The notes beneath the pieces are model-generated. The model ran no database searches. It was not told the DNA's origin and worked only from the letters and a program-made list of their open reading frames with translations. Made by a program: the position numbers and the translations under genes. This document shows, one piece after another, positions 45,272 to 53,336 of a stretch of DNA of 64,000 nucleotides. Positions within the stretch are counted from its first letter, which is position 1. Each line of letters begins with the position of its first letter. The stretch lies in assembly GCF_036195325.1 (NCBI RefSeq), contig NZ_CP108101.1, forward strand, positions 5,766,001-5,830,000, written 5' to 3'. The DNA comes from Streptomyces sp. NBC_00234. Lineage in GTDB: Bacteria; Actinomycetota; Actinomycetes; Streptomycetales; Streptomycetaceae.

Positions 45272-45361
45272 CCGGGGCCCGATCCGCCGGGACGCCATAT
45301 CGTGGGTGCACGGCACGCGTACCGACCTGTGTGCCACCCGCGACCCTAGGGACAGACACTC

Positions 45362-45946
45362 ATGACCCGCGTGATCGCCGGCTCGGCCGGCGGACGCCGC
45401 CTGGCAGTCCCGCCCGGGACCGGCACCCGCCCCACGTCCGACCGGGCGCGCGAGGGCATGTTCTCCACCTGGGAAGCGCTCCTCGGCACCCTGGAGGGCA
45501 TCCGCATCGCGGATCTGTACGCGGGTTCCGGTGCCGTCGGCCTCGAAGCGCTCTCCCGCGGCGGGGTGCACGCCCTGCTCGTCGAGGCCGATGCCCGGGC
45601 CGTCCGCGTCGTGCGCGACAACGTCCGCACGCTCGGTCTCCCCGGCGCGGAGGTCCGGGCAGGCAAAGCCGAACAGATCGTGACAGGACCGGCGCCCGCC
45701 GACCCCTACGACGTGGTGTTCCTGGACCCGCCGTACGCCGTCACGGACGACGATCTCCGCGAGATACTCCTCACACTCCGTACGCAGGGCTGGCTCACCG
45801 ACGATGCGCTCGCCACCGTGGAGCGCAGCACCAGAGGCGGAGAATTCAACTGGCCCAAGGGATTCGAGCCACTGCGGGCCCGTCGCTACGGCGAGGGCAC
45901 GCTTTGGTACGGTCGCGCCGCCTCTACGTGCGAAGACGCACGATGA
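45362..45946 (+). CDS. rsmD: 16S rRNA (guanine-966-N2)-methyltransferase
   Basis: A 194-residue class I SAM-dependent methyltransferase. It shows MTRVIAGSAGGRRL at the start and GTGTRPTSDRAREGMFS, the SAM-binding DLYAGSGAVGLEALSRG, and the catalytic VFLDPPYA (NPPY-type, here DPPY). It methylates helix 31 of 16S rRNA. Its pairing with coaD downstream is widely conserved. The coding ends overlap or nearly touch, so they share a transcript. Confidence 0.93.
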   Translation: MTRVIAGSAGGRRLAVPPGTGTRPTSDRAREGMFSTWEALLGTLEGIRIADLYAGSGAVGLEALSRGGVHALLVEADARAVRVVRDNVRTLGLPGAEVRAGKAEQIVTGPAPADPYDVVFLDPPYAVTDDDLREILLTLRTQGWLTDDALATVERSTRGGEFNWPKGFEPLRARRYGEGTLWYGRAASTCEDAR

Positions 45947-45972
45947 CCGGACCGGAGAGCGAGGGAATCAAG

Positions 45973-46452
45973 TTGCGCCGCGCCGTCTGTCCGGGGTCAT
46001 TCGACCCCATCACCAACGGACATCTCGACATCATTGGCCGTGCCTCGAAGCTGTACGACGTCGTACACGTCGCGGTGATGATCAACCAGTCCAAGCAGGG
46101 ACTGTTCACGGTGGAGGAGCGGATCGAGCTGATCCGCGAGGTCACCGCGGACTTCGGCAACGTCGAGGTCGAGTCCTTCCACGGCCTCCTGGTCGACTTC
46201 TGCAAGCAGCGCGACATCCCGGCGATCGTGAAGGGCCTGCGGGCCGTCAGCGACTTCGACTACGAGCTGCAGATGGCCCAGATGAACAACGGCCTCTCCG
46301 GCGTCGAGACGCTCTTCGTGCCGACCAACCCCACGTACAGCTTCCTGTCGTCCTCCCTGGTCAAGGAAGTGGCGACCTGGGGCGGCGACGTCTCCCATCT
46401 GCTGCCGCCCAGGGTCCACGAGGCGCTCACGGAGCGTCTGGGTCAGAAGTGA
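45973..46452 (+). CDS. coaD: Phosphopantetheine adenylyltransferase
   Basis: A 159-residue enzyme that forms dephospho-CoA from phosphopantetheine and ATP, the penultimate step of CoA synthesis. It has the nucleotidyltransferase TxGH motif in CPGSFDPITNGHLDI, then VESFHGLLVDFCKQ, IVKGLRAVSDFDYE and the C-terminal SFLSSSLVKEVA with the ATP-binding Ser/Lys. TTG 45973 with GAGGG upstream gives the usual length and the common start (L/M-RRAVCPGS). An ATG at 45943 overlapping the rsmD stop (ATGA) is the alternative, adding ten residues. Confidence 0.93.
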   Translation: MRRAVCPGSFDPITNGHLDIIGRASKLYDVVHVAVMINQSKQGLFTVEERIELIREVTADFGNVEVESFHGLLVDFCKQRDIPAIVKGLRAVSDFDYELQMAQMNNGLSGVETLFVPTNPTYSFLSSSLVKEVATWGGDVSHLLPPRVHEALTERLGQK

Positions 46453-46549
46453 AGCGCTGACCGTCCGTCACCAGGTGTCGGACGGGAGCCGACTGGCCTT
46501 ACAGTCGTCCCGTCCGTCTCCAACAGCAGCAGAGAGTGGCGAGCACACG

Positions 46550-47623
46550 GTGGACGTGCAGAAGAAGCTCGACGAAATCGTCGAATCGGTGGGGAACGCC
46601 CGGTCCATGCCCATGTCGGCGTCGTGCGTGGTCAACCGCGCCGAGCTGCTCGCTATGCTCGAAGAGGTACGGGAGGCCCTGCCCGGCTCCCTCGCCCACG
46701 CCCAGGAGCTGATCGGCGGACGCGAGCAGCTGGTCGAGCAGGCCCGCCAGGAGGCCGAGCGGATCATCGAGTCCGCCCATGCCCAGCGCGGCTCGCTGGT
46801 CTCGGACACGGAGATCGCCCGCCGGTCCCAGGACGAGGCCGACCGCATCCTGACGGAGGCCCGCAAGGAGGCCGAGGAGGTCAGGGCGGAGGCCGACGAG
46901 TACGTCGACAGCAAGCTCGCCAACTTCGAGGTCGTCCTCACCAAGACCATCGGCTCCGTCGACAGGGGCCGCGAGAAGCTCCTCGGCCGTGGCCAGGGCT
47001 ACGACAGCCAGGGGTACGAGGACCCGGACTTCGCCGAGGCGCCGGAGCGCAGCGCGGACCCGGAGACCCTCCAGCGGCGGGCCGACGACTACGTCGACAC
47101 CAAGCTCGGTGCCTTCGAGGCCGTACTCGCCAAGACCCTGGAAGCGGTCGGCCGGGGTCGCCAGAAGCTGCACGGCCGGGTCGCCACCGACGATCTGGGG
47201 GCGCACATGGCCGCCCAGGACGCGGCGGGCAGCCAGGGGCACACCAGCGACGAGGACCACTGGGCCGGTCTGGCCGACCTGGCCACTCCGGACCAGACGC
47301 CCCAGCAGCCCCACTTCCCGGTCCAGGCACAGCCGGACTTCCCGGTCCAGCAGGAGCCGCAGTACGCGCAGACGTACGCGTACCAGGACCAGCCGCTCCA
47401 GCAGGACGCCTACGGATACCAGCAGCAGCCCGACCCGTACGCGGCCTACGCGCAGCAGGGCTACGACCCGAACCAGGGCCAGCCCCAGCAGGACTACGGC
47501 TGGCCGCAGCAGCCGGCCCAGCCCCCGGTGCAGCAGGGTGAGAGCGCGCTCGACGAGACCAGTCTCTTCGACACCAGCATGATCGATCTGGAGCAGCTGC
47601 GCCGCTACGAGCAGGGGCGCTGA
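46550..47623 (+). CDS. Coiled-coil DivIVA-like protein with repeated segment
   Basis: A 357-residue protein with no signal or membrane segment. Residues 1-120 are a long charged coiled coil (EARQEAERIIESAHAQR-like heptads). A segment of about 35 residues then appears twice: ADEYVDSKLANFEVVLTKTI followed by GREKLLGRG, and ADDYVDTKLGAFEAVLAKTL followed by GRQKLHGR. The last 110 residues are rich in Gln, Pro and Tyr and look disordered. It resembles DivIVA/filament-type or ATP-synthase-b-like proteins that sit near polar growth machinery in actinobacteria, but no function is proved. It is between coaD and the DUF177 gene. Confidence 0.7.
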   Translation: MDVQKKLDEIVESVGNARSMPMSASCVVNRAELLAMLEEVREALPGSLAHAQELIGGREQLVEQARQEAERIIESAHAQRGSLVSDTEIARRSQDEADRILTEARKEAEEVRAEADEYVDSKLANFEVVLTKTIGSVDRGREKLLGRGQGYDSQGYEDPDFAEAPERSADPETLQRRADDYVDTKLGAFEAVLAKTLEAVGRGRQKLHGRVATDDLGAHMAAQDAAGSQGHTSDEDHWAGLADLATPDQTPQQPHFPVQAQPDFPVQQEPQYAQTYAYQDQPLQQDAYGYQQQPDPYAAYAQQGYDPNQGQPQQDYGWPQQPAQPPVQQGESALDETSLFDTSMIDLEQLRRYEQGR

Positions 47624-47701
47624 CCGGAACGCTCCGGAGCGCGCGGGACCCGATTGGGTGCTGGGCGGTGCGTCCAGTATCCTGGCCATTCGGTCGCGCC
47701 T

Positions 47702-48439
47702 ATGTCCGCGATTCCGGCTGCCCGCTTCTCACTCGAATCCGGGACAGCCTTCCCCGGCGCAGCGCGATGCACACATGACTCGAAAGCAGGAAAAGCCCTG
47801 AACGGCCACCTCGACCACCGCAACCCTCTCGTGTTCGATACGCGCGAGCTGGGTCGGCGTCCTGGTGCCCTCAAGCGGCTGACCCGCTCGGTGGAGGCAC
47901 CCAAGGACCTGGGTATCGACGGAGTCATCGGTGTGCCGGAAGGCGCGCCCGTGGCGCTGGATCTCCGCCTGGAGTCGGTCATGGAAGGGGTGCTTGTCAC
48001 AGGCACCGCCCGTGCAACGGCCGAAGCGGAGTGCGTAAGGTGTCTGGAGCCGCTGAGCCGAGAGGTCTCGGCGGACTTCCAGGAGATGTTCTCGTACCCT
48101 GACGCCGATGACCGGGGCCGCAGCAGGACTGCGGAGCCGGTCGACGACGCCGAGGACGACGAGGACAGGTTCTTCCTCGAGGACGGCTTGTTCGACCTCG
48201 AGTCTGTGCTGCGTGACGCGGTGGTGCTCGCACTGCCGCTGCAGCCGGTGTGCAAGGAGACCTGTGCCGGTCTGTGTTCCGAATGCGGAATCAGGCTGGA
48301 CGAGAATCCCGGCCACCACCACGATGCCGTCGACATTCGTTGGGCGGCACTGCAAGGACTCGCCGAGACCGTTCAGGACGGCGAGAAGGACAACATGGGC
48401 GGCGCCGAAGCAGGCGTCGACGAGAAGCAGGAGAAGTAG
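47702..48439 (+). CDS. YceD family (DUF177) protein, start uncertain
   Basis: Part of the conserved yceD-rpmF pair, probably linked to rRNA or ribosome assembly. The recognisable domain starts at LNGHLDHRNPLVFDTRELG. It includes ECVRCLEPLSR and a second cysteine cluster CKETCAGLCSECG, which could bind zinc. The outer coordinates use the nearest upstream ATG in frame. The conserved part begins at CTG 47798, six bases after AGGA. An ATG at 47775 in another frame (MTRKQEKP) runs into this point and stops at a TGA that overlaps the CTG. The true start is CTG, or a one-base frameshift has split a MTRKQEK lead. rpmF follows by 2 bp. Confidence 0.82.
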   Translation: MSAIPAARFSLESGTAFPGAARCTHDSKAGKALNGHLDHRNPLVFDTRELGRRPGALKRLTRSVEAPKDLGIDGVIGVPEGAPVALDLRLESVMEGVLVTGTARATAEAECVRCLEPLSREVSADFQEMFSYPDADDRGRSRTAEPVDDAEDDEDRFFLEDGLFDLESVLRDAVVLALPLQPVCKETCAGLCSECGIRLDENPGHHHDAVDIRWAALQGLAETVQDGEKDNMGGAEAGVDEKQEK

Positions 48440-48441
48440 CC

Positions 48442-48615
48442 GTGGCTGTTCCGAAGCGGAAGATGTCGCGCAGCAACACGCGCCACCGCCGGTCGCAGTG
48501 GAAGGCTGCGGTCCCCACCCTGGTTTCGTGCGAGCGTTGCCAGGAGCCGAAGCTCCAGCACATTGCGTGCCCGAGCTGCGGCACCTACAACAAGCGCCAG
48601 GTCCTCGAGGTCTGA
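48442..48615 (+). CDS. rpmF: 50S ribosomal protein L32
   Basis: A 57-residue ribosomal protein beginning MAVPKRKMSRSNTRHRRSQW. It has a zinc-finger with CERC and CPSC pairs, which makes it the zinc-binding form. GTG 48442 starts 2 bp after the DUF177 stop, and rnc follows 19 bp later; the yceD-rpmF-rnc order is usual for Streptomyces. Confidence 0.96.
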   Translation: MAVPKRKMSRSNTRHRRSQWKAAVPTLVSCERCQEPKLQHIACPSCGTYNKRQVLEV

Positions 48616-48634
48616 GCGGCTGGTGAGAGGCCCG

Positions 48635-49462
48635 ATGTCTGAGTTGTCCAGCGCCAAGAAGCAGGCAGACAACGTCAACACAGCCTCGTCCCACACGCTT
48701 CTGGAAGGGCGGCTCGGGTATCACCTCGAGTCCGCCCTTCTGGTGCGTGCGCTGACCCACCGTTCGTACGCATACGAGAACGGCGGTCTGCCCACCAACG
48801 AGCGGCTCGAATTCCTCGGGGATTCGGTGCTCGGCCTGGTGGTCACGGACACGCTGTACCGAACCCACCCCGACCTGCCCGAAGGCCAGCTGGCCAAGTT
48901 GCGGGCCGCGGTGGTCAACTCGCGTGCACTTGCGGAAGTGGGCCGCGGCCTCGAACTCGGCTCCTTCATCCGGCTCGGCCGCGGTGAAGAGGGCACGGGT
49001 GGCCGGGACAAGGCTTCCATCCTCGCCGACACACTGGAAGCAGTGATCGGTGCCGTCTATCTCGACCAGGGCCTCAGTGCGGCCTCTGAGCTGGTTCACC
49101 GGCTCTTCGACCCGCTGATCGACAGGTCCTCAAGCCTCGGCGCCGGCCTGGACTGGAAAACCAGCCTCCAGGAGCTCACCGCGAGCGAGAGCCTCGGGGT
49201 TCCCGAGTACCTCGTCACGGAGACCGGTCCGGATCACGAGAAGACCTTTACTGCTGCTGCTCGCGTCGGTGGTGTCTCGTACGGCACCGGCACCGGCCGT
49301 AGCAAGAAGGAAGCGGAGCAACAGGCGGCGGAGTCCGCCTGGCGCGAGATCAGCGCCGACGCGGAAGCGCGACAGGCAGCGGCGAAGGCCGCCGCCGAGG
49401 CAGGGGTCGCCGACACTCCTGCCGAACCGTCGCCGCCGAACACGGACGTCGCTCCGGCCTGA
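48635..49462 (+). CDS. rnc: Ribonuclease III
   Basis: A 275-residue double-strand-specific RNase. The catalytic signature NERLEFLGDSVLGLVV is followed by the acidic metal ligands in LADTLEAVIGAVYLD. The C-terminal dsRNA-binding domain runs from DWKTSLQELTA to KKEAEQQAAESAW. The last 45 residues are an Ala/Pro-rich tail. In Streptomyces, RNase III (AbsB) also controls antibiotic production. ATG 48635 is used. Confidence 0.95.
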   Translation: MSELSSAKKQADNVNTASSHTLLEGRLGYHLESALLVRALTHRSYAYENGGLPTNERLEFLGDSVLGLVVTDTLYRTHPDLPEGQLAKLRAAVVNSRALAEVGRGLELGSFIRLGRGEEGTGGRDKASILADTLEAVIGAVYLDQGLSAASELVHRLFDPLIDRSSSLGAGLDWKTSLQELTASESLGVPEYLVTETGPDHEKTFTAAARVGGVSYGTGTGRSKKEAEQQAAESAWREISADAEARQAAAKAAAEAGVADTPAEPSPPNTDVAPA

Positions 49463-49474
49463 ACCATGAGGAAG

Positions 49475-49506
49475 CCCCTCGGTGCCCTGGTGCACCGGGG
49501 GGTTTT
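49475..49506 (+). terminator. Terminator between rnc and mutM
   Basis: An 11-bp stem (CCCCTCGGTGC and GCACCGGGGGG, one wobble) followed by TTTT, just after the rnc stop. mutM may still be read through. Confidence 0.65.
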
Positions 49507-49546
49507 CCCTGTCCAGCACCGCCCAGTTCTCCCGAGGAGCGTCACC

Positions 49547-50413
49547 GTGCCCGAGCTGCCCGAGGTCGAAGTCGTACGGCGGGGTCTGGAGCGCTGGGTC
49601 ACCGGTCGCACCGTCGGCGCGGTGGAGGTGCTGCATCCGCGTGCGGTACGCCGGCACCTCGGGGGCGGGCCGGACTTCGCGGCCCGGCTGCGCGGAATCC
49701 GCTTCGGCACGGCCATGCGGCGGGGCAAGTACCTGTGGGTGCCGCTCGACGACATGACCTTCTCGCTCCTGGGCCACCTGGGGATGAGCGGCCAACTGCT
49801 CGTACAGCCGCAGGACGCCCCCGACGAGAAACATCTGCGGATCAGGATCGCCTTCGACGACGCTCTCGGCACCGAGCTGCGCTTCGTCGACCAGCGGACC
49901 TTCGGCGGGCTCTCGCTCCACGAGAACACTCCGGAGGGGCTGCCCGACAGCATCGCGCACATCGCCCGCGACCCGCTCGACCCGGCCTTCGACGACGCGG
50001 CGTTCCACACCGCGCTGCGGCTGCGCCGCACGACGGTCAAGCGCGCGCTGCTCGACCAGACCCTGATCAGCGGTGTCGGCAACATCTACGCGGACGAGGC
50101 CCTGTGGCGGTCGCGGCTGCACTACGAGCGGCCGACCGCGACCCTCACCCGCCCCACGACGGCCACCCTGCTCGGGCACGTCCGGGACGTCATGAACGAA
50201 GCCCTCGCGCAGGGCGGCACCAGCTTCGACAGCCTGTACGTCAATGTGAACGGGGAGTCCGGCTACTTCGACCGGTCACTGGACGCGTACGGACGCGAGG
50301 GGGAGCCGTGCCACCGCTGCGGCACGCCGATCCGCCGCCGCGCCTGGATGAACCGCTCCAGCTACTACTGCCCGCGCTGCCAGAGGCCGCCCCGCGCCCA
50401 GACCGCGTCGTAG
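49547..50413 (+). CDS. mutM: Formamidopyrimidine-DNA glycosylase
   Basis: A 288-residue base-excision repair enzyme that removes 8-oxoguanine. The mature N-terminal Pro2 (MPELPEVEVVRRGLE, Glu3 catalytic) is present. A helix-two-turn-helix includes DQTLISGVGNIYADEALWR. The C-terminal zinc finger is CHRCGTPIRRRAW then YYCPRCQ. GTG 49547 follows CGAGGAG. It carries the standard length of the family. Confidence 0.95.
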   Translation: MPELPEVEVVRRGLERWVTGRTVGAVEVLHPRAVRRHLGGGPDFAARLRGIRFGTAMRRGKYLWVPLDDMTFSLLGHLGMSGQLLVQPQDAPDEKHLRIRIAFDDALGTELRFVDQRTFGGLSLHENTPEGLPDSIAHIARDPLDPAFDDAAFHTALRLRRTTVKRALLDQTLISGVGNIYADEALWRSRLHYERPTATLTRPTTATLLGHVRDVMNEALAQGGTSFDSLYVNVNGESGYFDRSLDAYGREGEPCHRCGTPIRRRAWMNRSSYYCPRCQRPPRAQTAS

Positions 50414-50592
50414 CGCCCGCGGGCTTCGAGGACCACGGGCCTCCTGCCCCTCCTGGCTCCCCGAGTCGGGCATTGGCATGTTCGCCGCCGCAGCTCGGGA
50501 TGCCGGTGGGGTGCCGTCGTGCCACGCTGGAAGGGATCTTGCCGATCCGACAGCTCGGCTGACGTATGGCCCTGCCACCCAGGGAGTCCGCG

Positions 50593-51039
50593 ATGCCCAG
50601 TGACACCATCCCGCCCCCAACGGCCGGTACCGACCCGAGCCCGTGGCACGCGCGCGTATCGGGTACCACCGTCTTCGCCGCAGCACTGATGATCTTCGGT
50701 GGTGCGATGGCGCTCTTCGAAGGAATCGCGGCCCTCGCCAAGGACGACCTGTTCGTCGCGACGCGCCACTACGTGTTCGAGTTCAGCCTGACGGGCTGGG
50801 GCTGGGTGCACCTGATCCTGGGCATCGTCGTCATCCTTGCCGGCTGCGCCGTGCTCACCGGAGCCCTGTGGGCACGCTTCCTCGGTGTGGCCGTGGCGGG
50901 GCTCAGCGCGATCGCCAACTTCCTGTGGGTGCCGTACTACCCCTTCTGGGCCCTGACGTTGGTCGCCGTGAACATCTTCGTCGTCTGGGCGCTGTGCACG
51001 GGTATGCACAGAGAAGCCGGCGACGGACGACCCGCCTGA
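50593..51039 (+). CDS. Four-helix membrane protein (DUF7144-like)
   Basis: A 148-residue integral membrane protein. It has four predicted transmembrane helices (for example VFAAALMIFGGAMALFEGI, VHLILGIVVILAGCAVLTG, FLGVAVAGLSAIANFLWV and FWALTLVAVNIFVVWAL). Similar short proteins are widespread in Streptomyces and are of unknown function. ATG 50593 has AGGGAG at good spacing; an upstream ATG at 50566 is less likely. It is the last gene on the left before the inserted region. Confidence 0.8.
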   Translation: MPSDTIPPPTAGTDPSPWHARVSGTTVFAAALMIFGGAMALFEGIAALAKDDLFVATRHYVFEFSLTGWGWVHLILGIVVILAGCAVLTGALWARFLGVAVAGLSAIANFLWVPYYPFWALTLVAVNIFVVWALCTGMHREAGDGRPA

Positions 51040-51087
51040 GCGGACGCGCCGGGCGAATGCCGCCTGGACAGGAGCAGGAGCCCGCTG

Positions 51088-51108
51088 TCTCAGAGGCCGA
51101 AGAACTGA
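51088..51108. repeat. att-like repeat, left copy
   Basis: TCTCAGAGGCCGAAGAACTGA differs by one base from 53975-53995. Read on the minus strand it ends as codons for Q-F-F-G-L-stop, like the C-terminus of the CAP gene at 56939 (Q-D-F-G-F-stop). It could be the outermost scar of insertion at that target. Confidence 0.5.
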
Positions 51109-51155
51109 GGCCCTGTCCCCTCAACCTGTGGAATTCCGCCTATACACAGGGCGCT

Positions 51156-51236
51156 TCAGTCCCCGTTGGGGCTCGTGTGGACGGTCACGTAATCCCCCAG
51201 GTCTGTGATCACGTAGTTCCCCACCTGCCGGCCCCG
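51156..51236 (-). pseudogene. Short coding remnant
   Basis: On the minus strand, 26 codons read RGRQVGNYVITDLGDYVTVH followed by TSPNGD and stop. The codon pattern (mostly G or C in third position) and balanced composition look like the end of a real protein, but no gene lies upstream in frame. Perhaps the tail of a gene lost during insertion; it could also be a tiny peptide from an internal GTG. Confidence 0.3.
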
Positions 51237-51303
51237 TCACCAAAGGGCTGTACCGAGCGGCCAGAGCTCGACTGACCGGTTCTGGTTGCAGGGCGGTGTG
51301 GGG

Positions 51304-52179
51304 TCAGCCGAGCGAGAGAAGGAATTTCCCTCGGCCTGTACCCGTCTCCAGCAGCTGATGTGCCTTTGCTGCCTCGGCCAGGGGCAGGGTCTCCGTCACC
51401 CCGGCCCGGATCCGACCCGCCGCGAGCAGCCGGAGCGCCTCGGCGAGGTACTCGCCGATCTGCTCGGGAGCCCGACGGGCGAGGTCGCCGATGTTGAACC
51501 CGGCGATGGCTCGGTTGCCCTTCCACAAGTCCCATACGGAGGCGGTCCACTGCTCGTGCCGACCGAGGTCTCCGTAGGCCACCAGGCGGCCGAACGGCGC
51601 CAGCATGGTCAGGCTCTGCTCCCGGATCGGCCCGCCGACAGGGTCGAGGACCAGGTCCACGCCCCGGCCGCCGGTCACCTCGGCCAACTGCTCCGCGAAG
51701 CCTTCGCGCAGGAAAACGGCGTCGTAGCCCAGCTCGGCGGCGTACGGAATCTTCTCCGCCGAACCGGTCGTGCCGTACACCCGGCCGGCCCCCAGCTCCC
51801 GGGCCAGTTGCGCAGCCGCAAAGCCCACTCCTCCCGCCGCGGAGTGAATCAGCACGTCTTCCCCCTCCCGCAGCCGTCCGGCGTCCTTGAGCACGCCGAA
51901 GGCCGGCAGGTAGGCCGCAACCGGCTCGCCGAGCGCCAGCCCGCTCACCCCCGCACCGAGCGCGACGACCGTCCCGGCCACCTCCAGGCCGGGTATGTCC
52001 ACTCCGCCCGGCCCGTCCGGGGCGCCGAACTCACCCCGGCGGTGCTGGATCTCGGCGAAATTGACGCCCGCGAAGGCGACCCGCACAGCGACCTGGCGTG
52101 GAGCCGGCACCGGCTCGGGCAGATCCAGCTCCTCCAGTACCTCGACTCCTCCATTGCCCCGGAACCCGACCGCCCGCAT
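51304..52179 (-). CDS. NADPH:quinone oxidoreductase family protein
   Basis: A 291-residue zinc-independent medium-chain oxidoreductase. It starts MRAVGFRGNGGVEVLEEL. The substrate domain has GVNFAEIQHRRGEF, and the cofactor domain has the NADPH motif HSAAGGVGFAAAQLARELGA (AAGGVG). It lacks the zinc-binding cysteines of alcohol dehydrogenases, as in quinone reductases. ATG 52179 is set by AGGGAG seven bases upstream; ATG 52200 is an alternative. It lies between att-like copies and is probably part of acquired cargo. Confidence 0.87.
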   Translation of the reverse strand: MRAVGFRGNGGVEVLEELDLPEPVPAPRQVAVRVAFAGVNFAEIQHRRGEFGAPDGPGGVDIPGLEVAGTVVALGAGVSGLALGEPVAAYLPAFGVLKDAGRLREGEDVLIHSAAGGVGFAAAQLARELGAGRVYGTTGSAEKIPYAAELGYDAVFLREGFAEQLAEVTGGRGVDLVLDPVGGPIREQSLTMLAPFGRLVAYGDLGRHEQWTASVWDLWKGNRAIAGFNIGDLARRAPEQIGEYLAEALRLLAAGRIRAGVTETLPLAEAAKAHQLLETGTGRGKFLLSLG

Positions 52180-52390
52180 CCAACGCTCCCTCGTCGTCAT
52201 GGCCCCCCGGCGGTGGCCGTGCGGGGGGCAACAACTCAAGTGATCTCGATATTCCGTGCCGCAGAATTGCATGACCGTCGACAGCTCTGGGAGCGAGATA
52301 GGCCGCTGGAAACTCTGAAACTCTCTGTGATGGCGCCGCTCGACGCCGAGCCTGTCACCACCAGAAGAGACCACCCGACGCCGCACCCAT

Positions 52391-52437
52391 CGAACAGCAA
52401 GAGGAGCACGCGGCCCTGGTGCTCCTCTTGCTGTTCG
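52391..52437. terminator. Perfect 19-bp-stem hairpin
   Basis: CGAACAGCAAGAGGAGCAC pairs perfectly with its complement across a 9-base loop. It is some 210 bp upstream of the oxidoreductase start and near no other gene end, so it may terminate a lost gene or be part of an element end. Confidence 0.5.
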
Positions 52438-52646
52438 ACGGCGTTGAGCCCGGCTATCCGAGATGAGCCCGACCCGCCCCGACTGAAAGGCCGTCCGCAG
52501 GTACGACAGAGCAGCAGATGACATTGGTGCTTGCGGACGTCCGGCCCCGCCTCCTGCTGGGTGGCGCAGCGAGGCTTTTCAGCCGGGGGCAGGAGGCGTT
52601 CCGCTTAAGGTGCCGTTCCCCTCTTACTAGAGAGTTGAGGGGAGAC

Positions 52647-52742
52647 AGCGTCCGTAGCGTCCGCACAGGGCAGCGCATCAGCTCTGACCTGCACAAAGAC
52701 TTTGGACGCTAAACAAAATGTTTAGCGTCCGCAGCGTCCGCA
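52647..52742. repeat. Palindrome flanked by AGCGTCCG iterations
   Basis: Two 19-bp direct copies (52647-52665 and 52724-52742, one mismatch) each hold two AGCGTCCG units. The second overlaps the right arm of a perfect palindrome (GGACGCTAAACA at 52704-52715, AAA, TGTTTAGCGTCC at 52719-52730). Iteron-like arrays of this kind usually bind a protein. Confidence 0.6.
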
Positions 52743-52837
52743 ACGACTTCCCCGGGCCCATCAACACGCTGCCGGAGCACGCAGAAAGCCTCCGCGGTTG
52801 CCGGGGAAAGGCGCACACCTCGGCAGCACCGCCCCGA

Positions 52838-53324
52838 TGAGGGACTCGGATGCCCCCGGGGCGGTCTGACCTGCAAAATCCACCTCGCCGGTGAGGGCGG
52901 ACGCCGCCCGCTGGCCCTGTTCATCACCCCGGGCCAGTGGGGCGACGCCCCGCGGTTCATCCCGGTCATGGAGCGTGTCCGTGTCGCCCGCCTGGACGGT
53001 GGGCGACACCGGACTCGGCCTGACCATCTCGGCGTCGACAAGGCGTACTCGTCCCGCCGCAACCGCCGCTACCTGCGACGACGCCAGATCAAGCACACCA
53101 TCCTCGAGCCGAAGAACCAGCGGGCCAACCGCCAAGCCCGCGGCAGCAAGGGCGGCCGCCCCGTCGGCTTCGACAAGACGAGCTACAAGCGCAGGAACGA
53201 AGTTGAGCGAACGATCAACGCGCTGAAGAACTCCCGGGCCGTGGCCACGAGATTCGACAAGCGCGCCTACATCTTCCATGGCACCGTCACGCTCGCCTCG
53301 ATCAGACTCTGGCTCCGCCCATGA
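52838..53324 (+). pseudogene. IS5-type transposase, C-terminal remnant
   Basis: The frame encodes the second half of an IS5-family DDE transposase. It runs from GGLTCKIHLAGEGGRRPLAL through TPGQWGDAPRFIPVMERVRV, then DHLGVDKAYSSRRNRRYLRR (second catalytic Asp) and YKRRNEVERTINALKNS (catalytic Glu) to the normal stop. The N-terminal half with the first catalytic Asp is missing and upstream DNA is unrelated. The next in-frame start would be ATG 52968. No paired terminal inverted repeats were found. An immobile remnant in the inserted region. Confidence 0.82.
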
Positions 53325-53336
53325 TCTCTCCCGGAT

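Larger units (their letters stand above)
52180..52837. other. Non-coding stretch with structured DNA
   Basis: About 650 bp without a credible gene. It holds a 19-bp-stem hairpin (52391-52437) and a palindrome flanked by iterated AGCGTCCG units (52647-52742). These structures are listed separately. The stretch leads into a truncated transposase. Confidence 0.5.
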
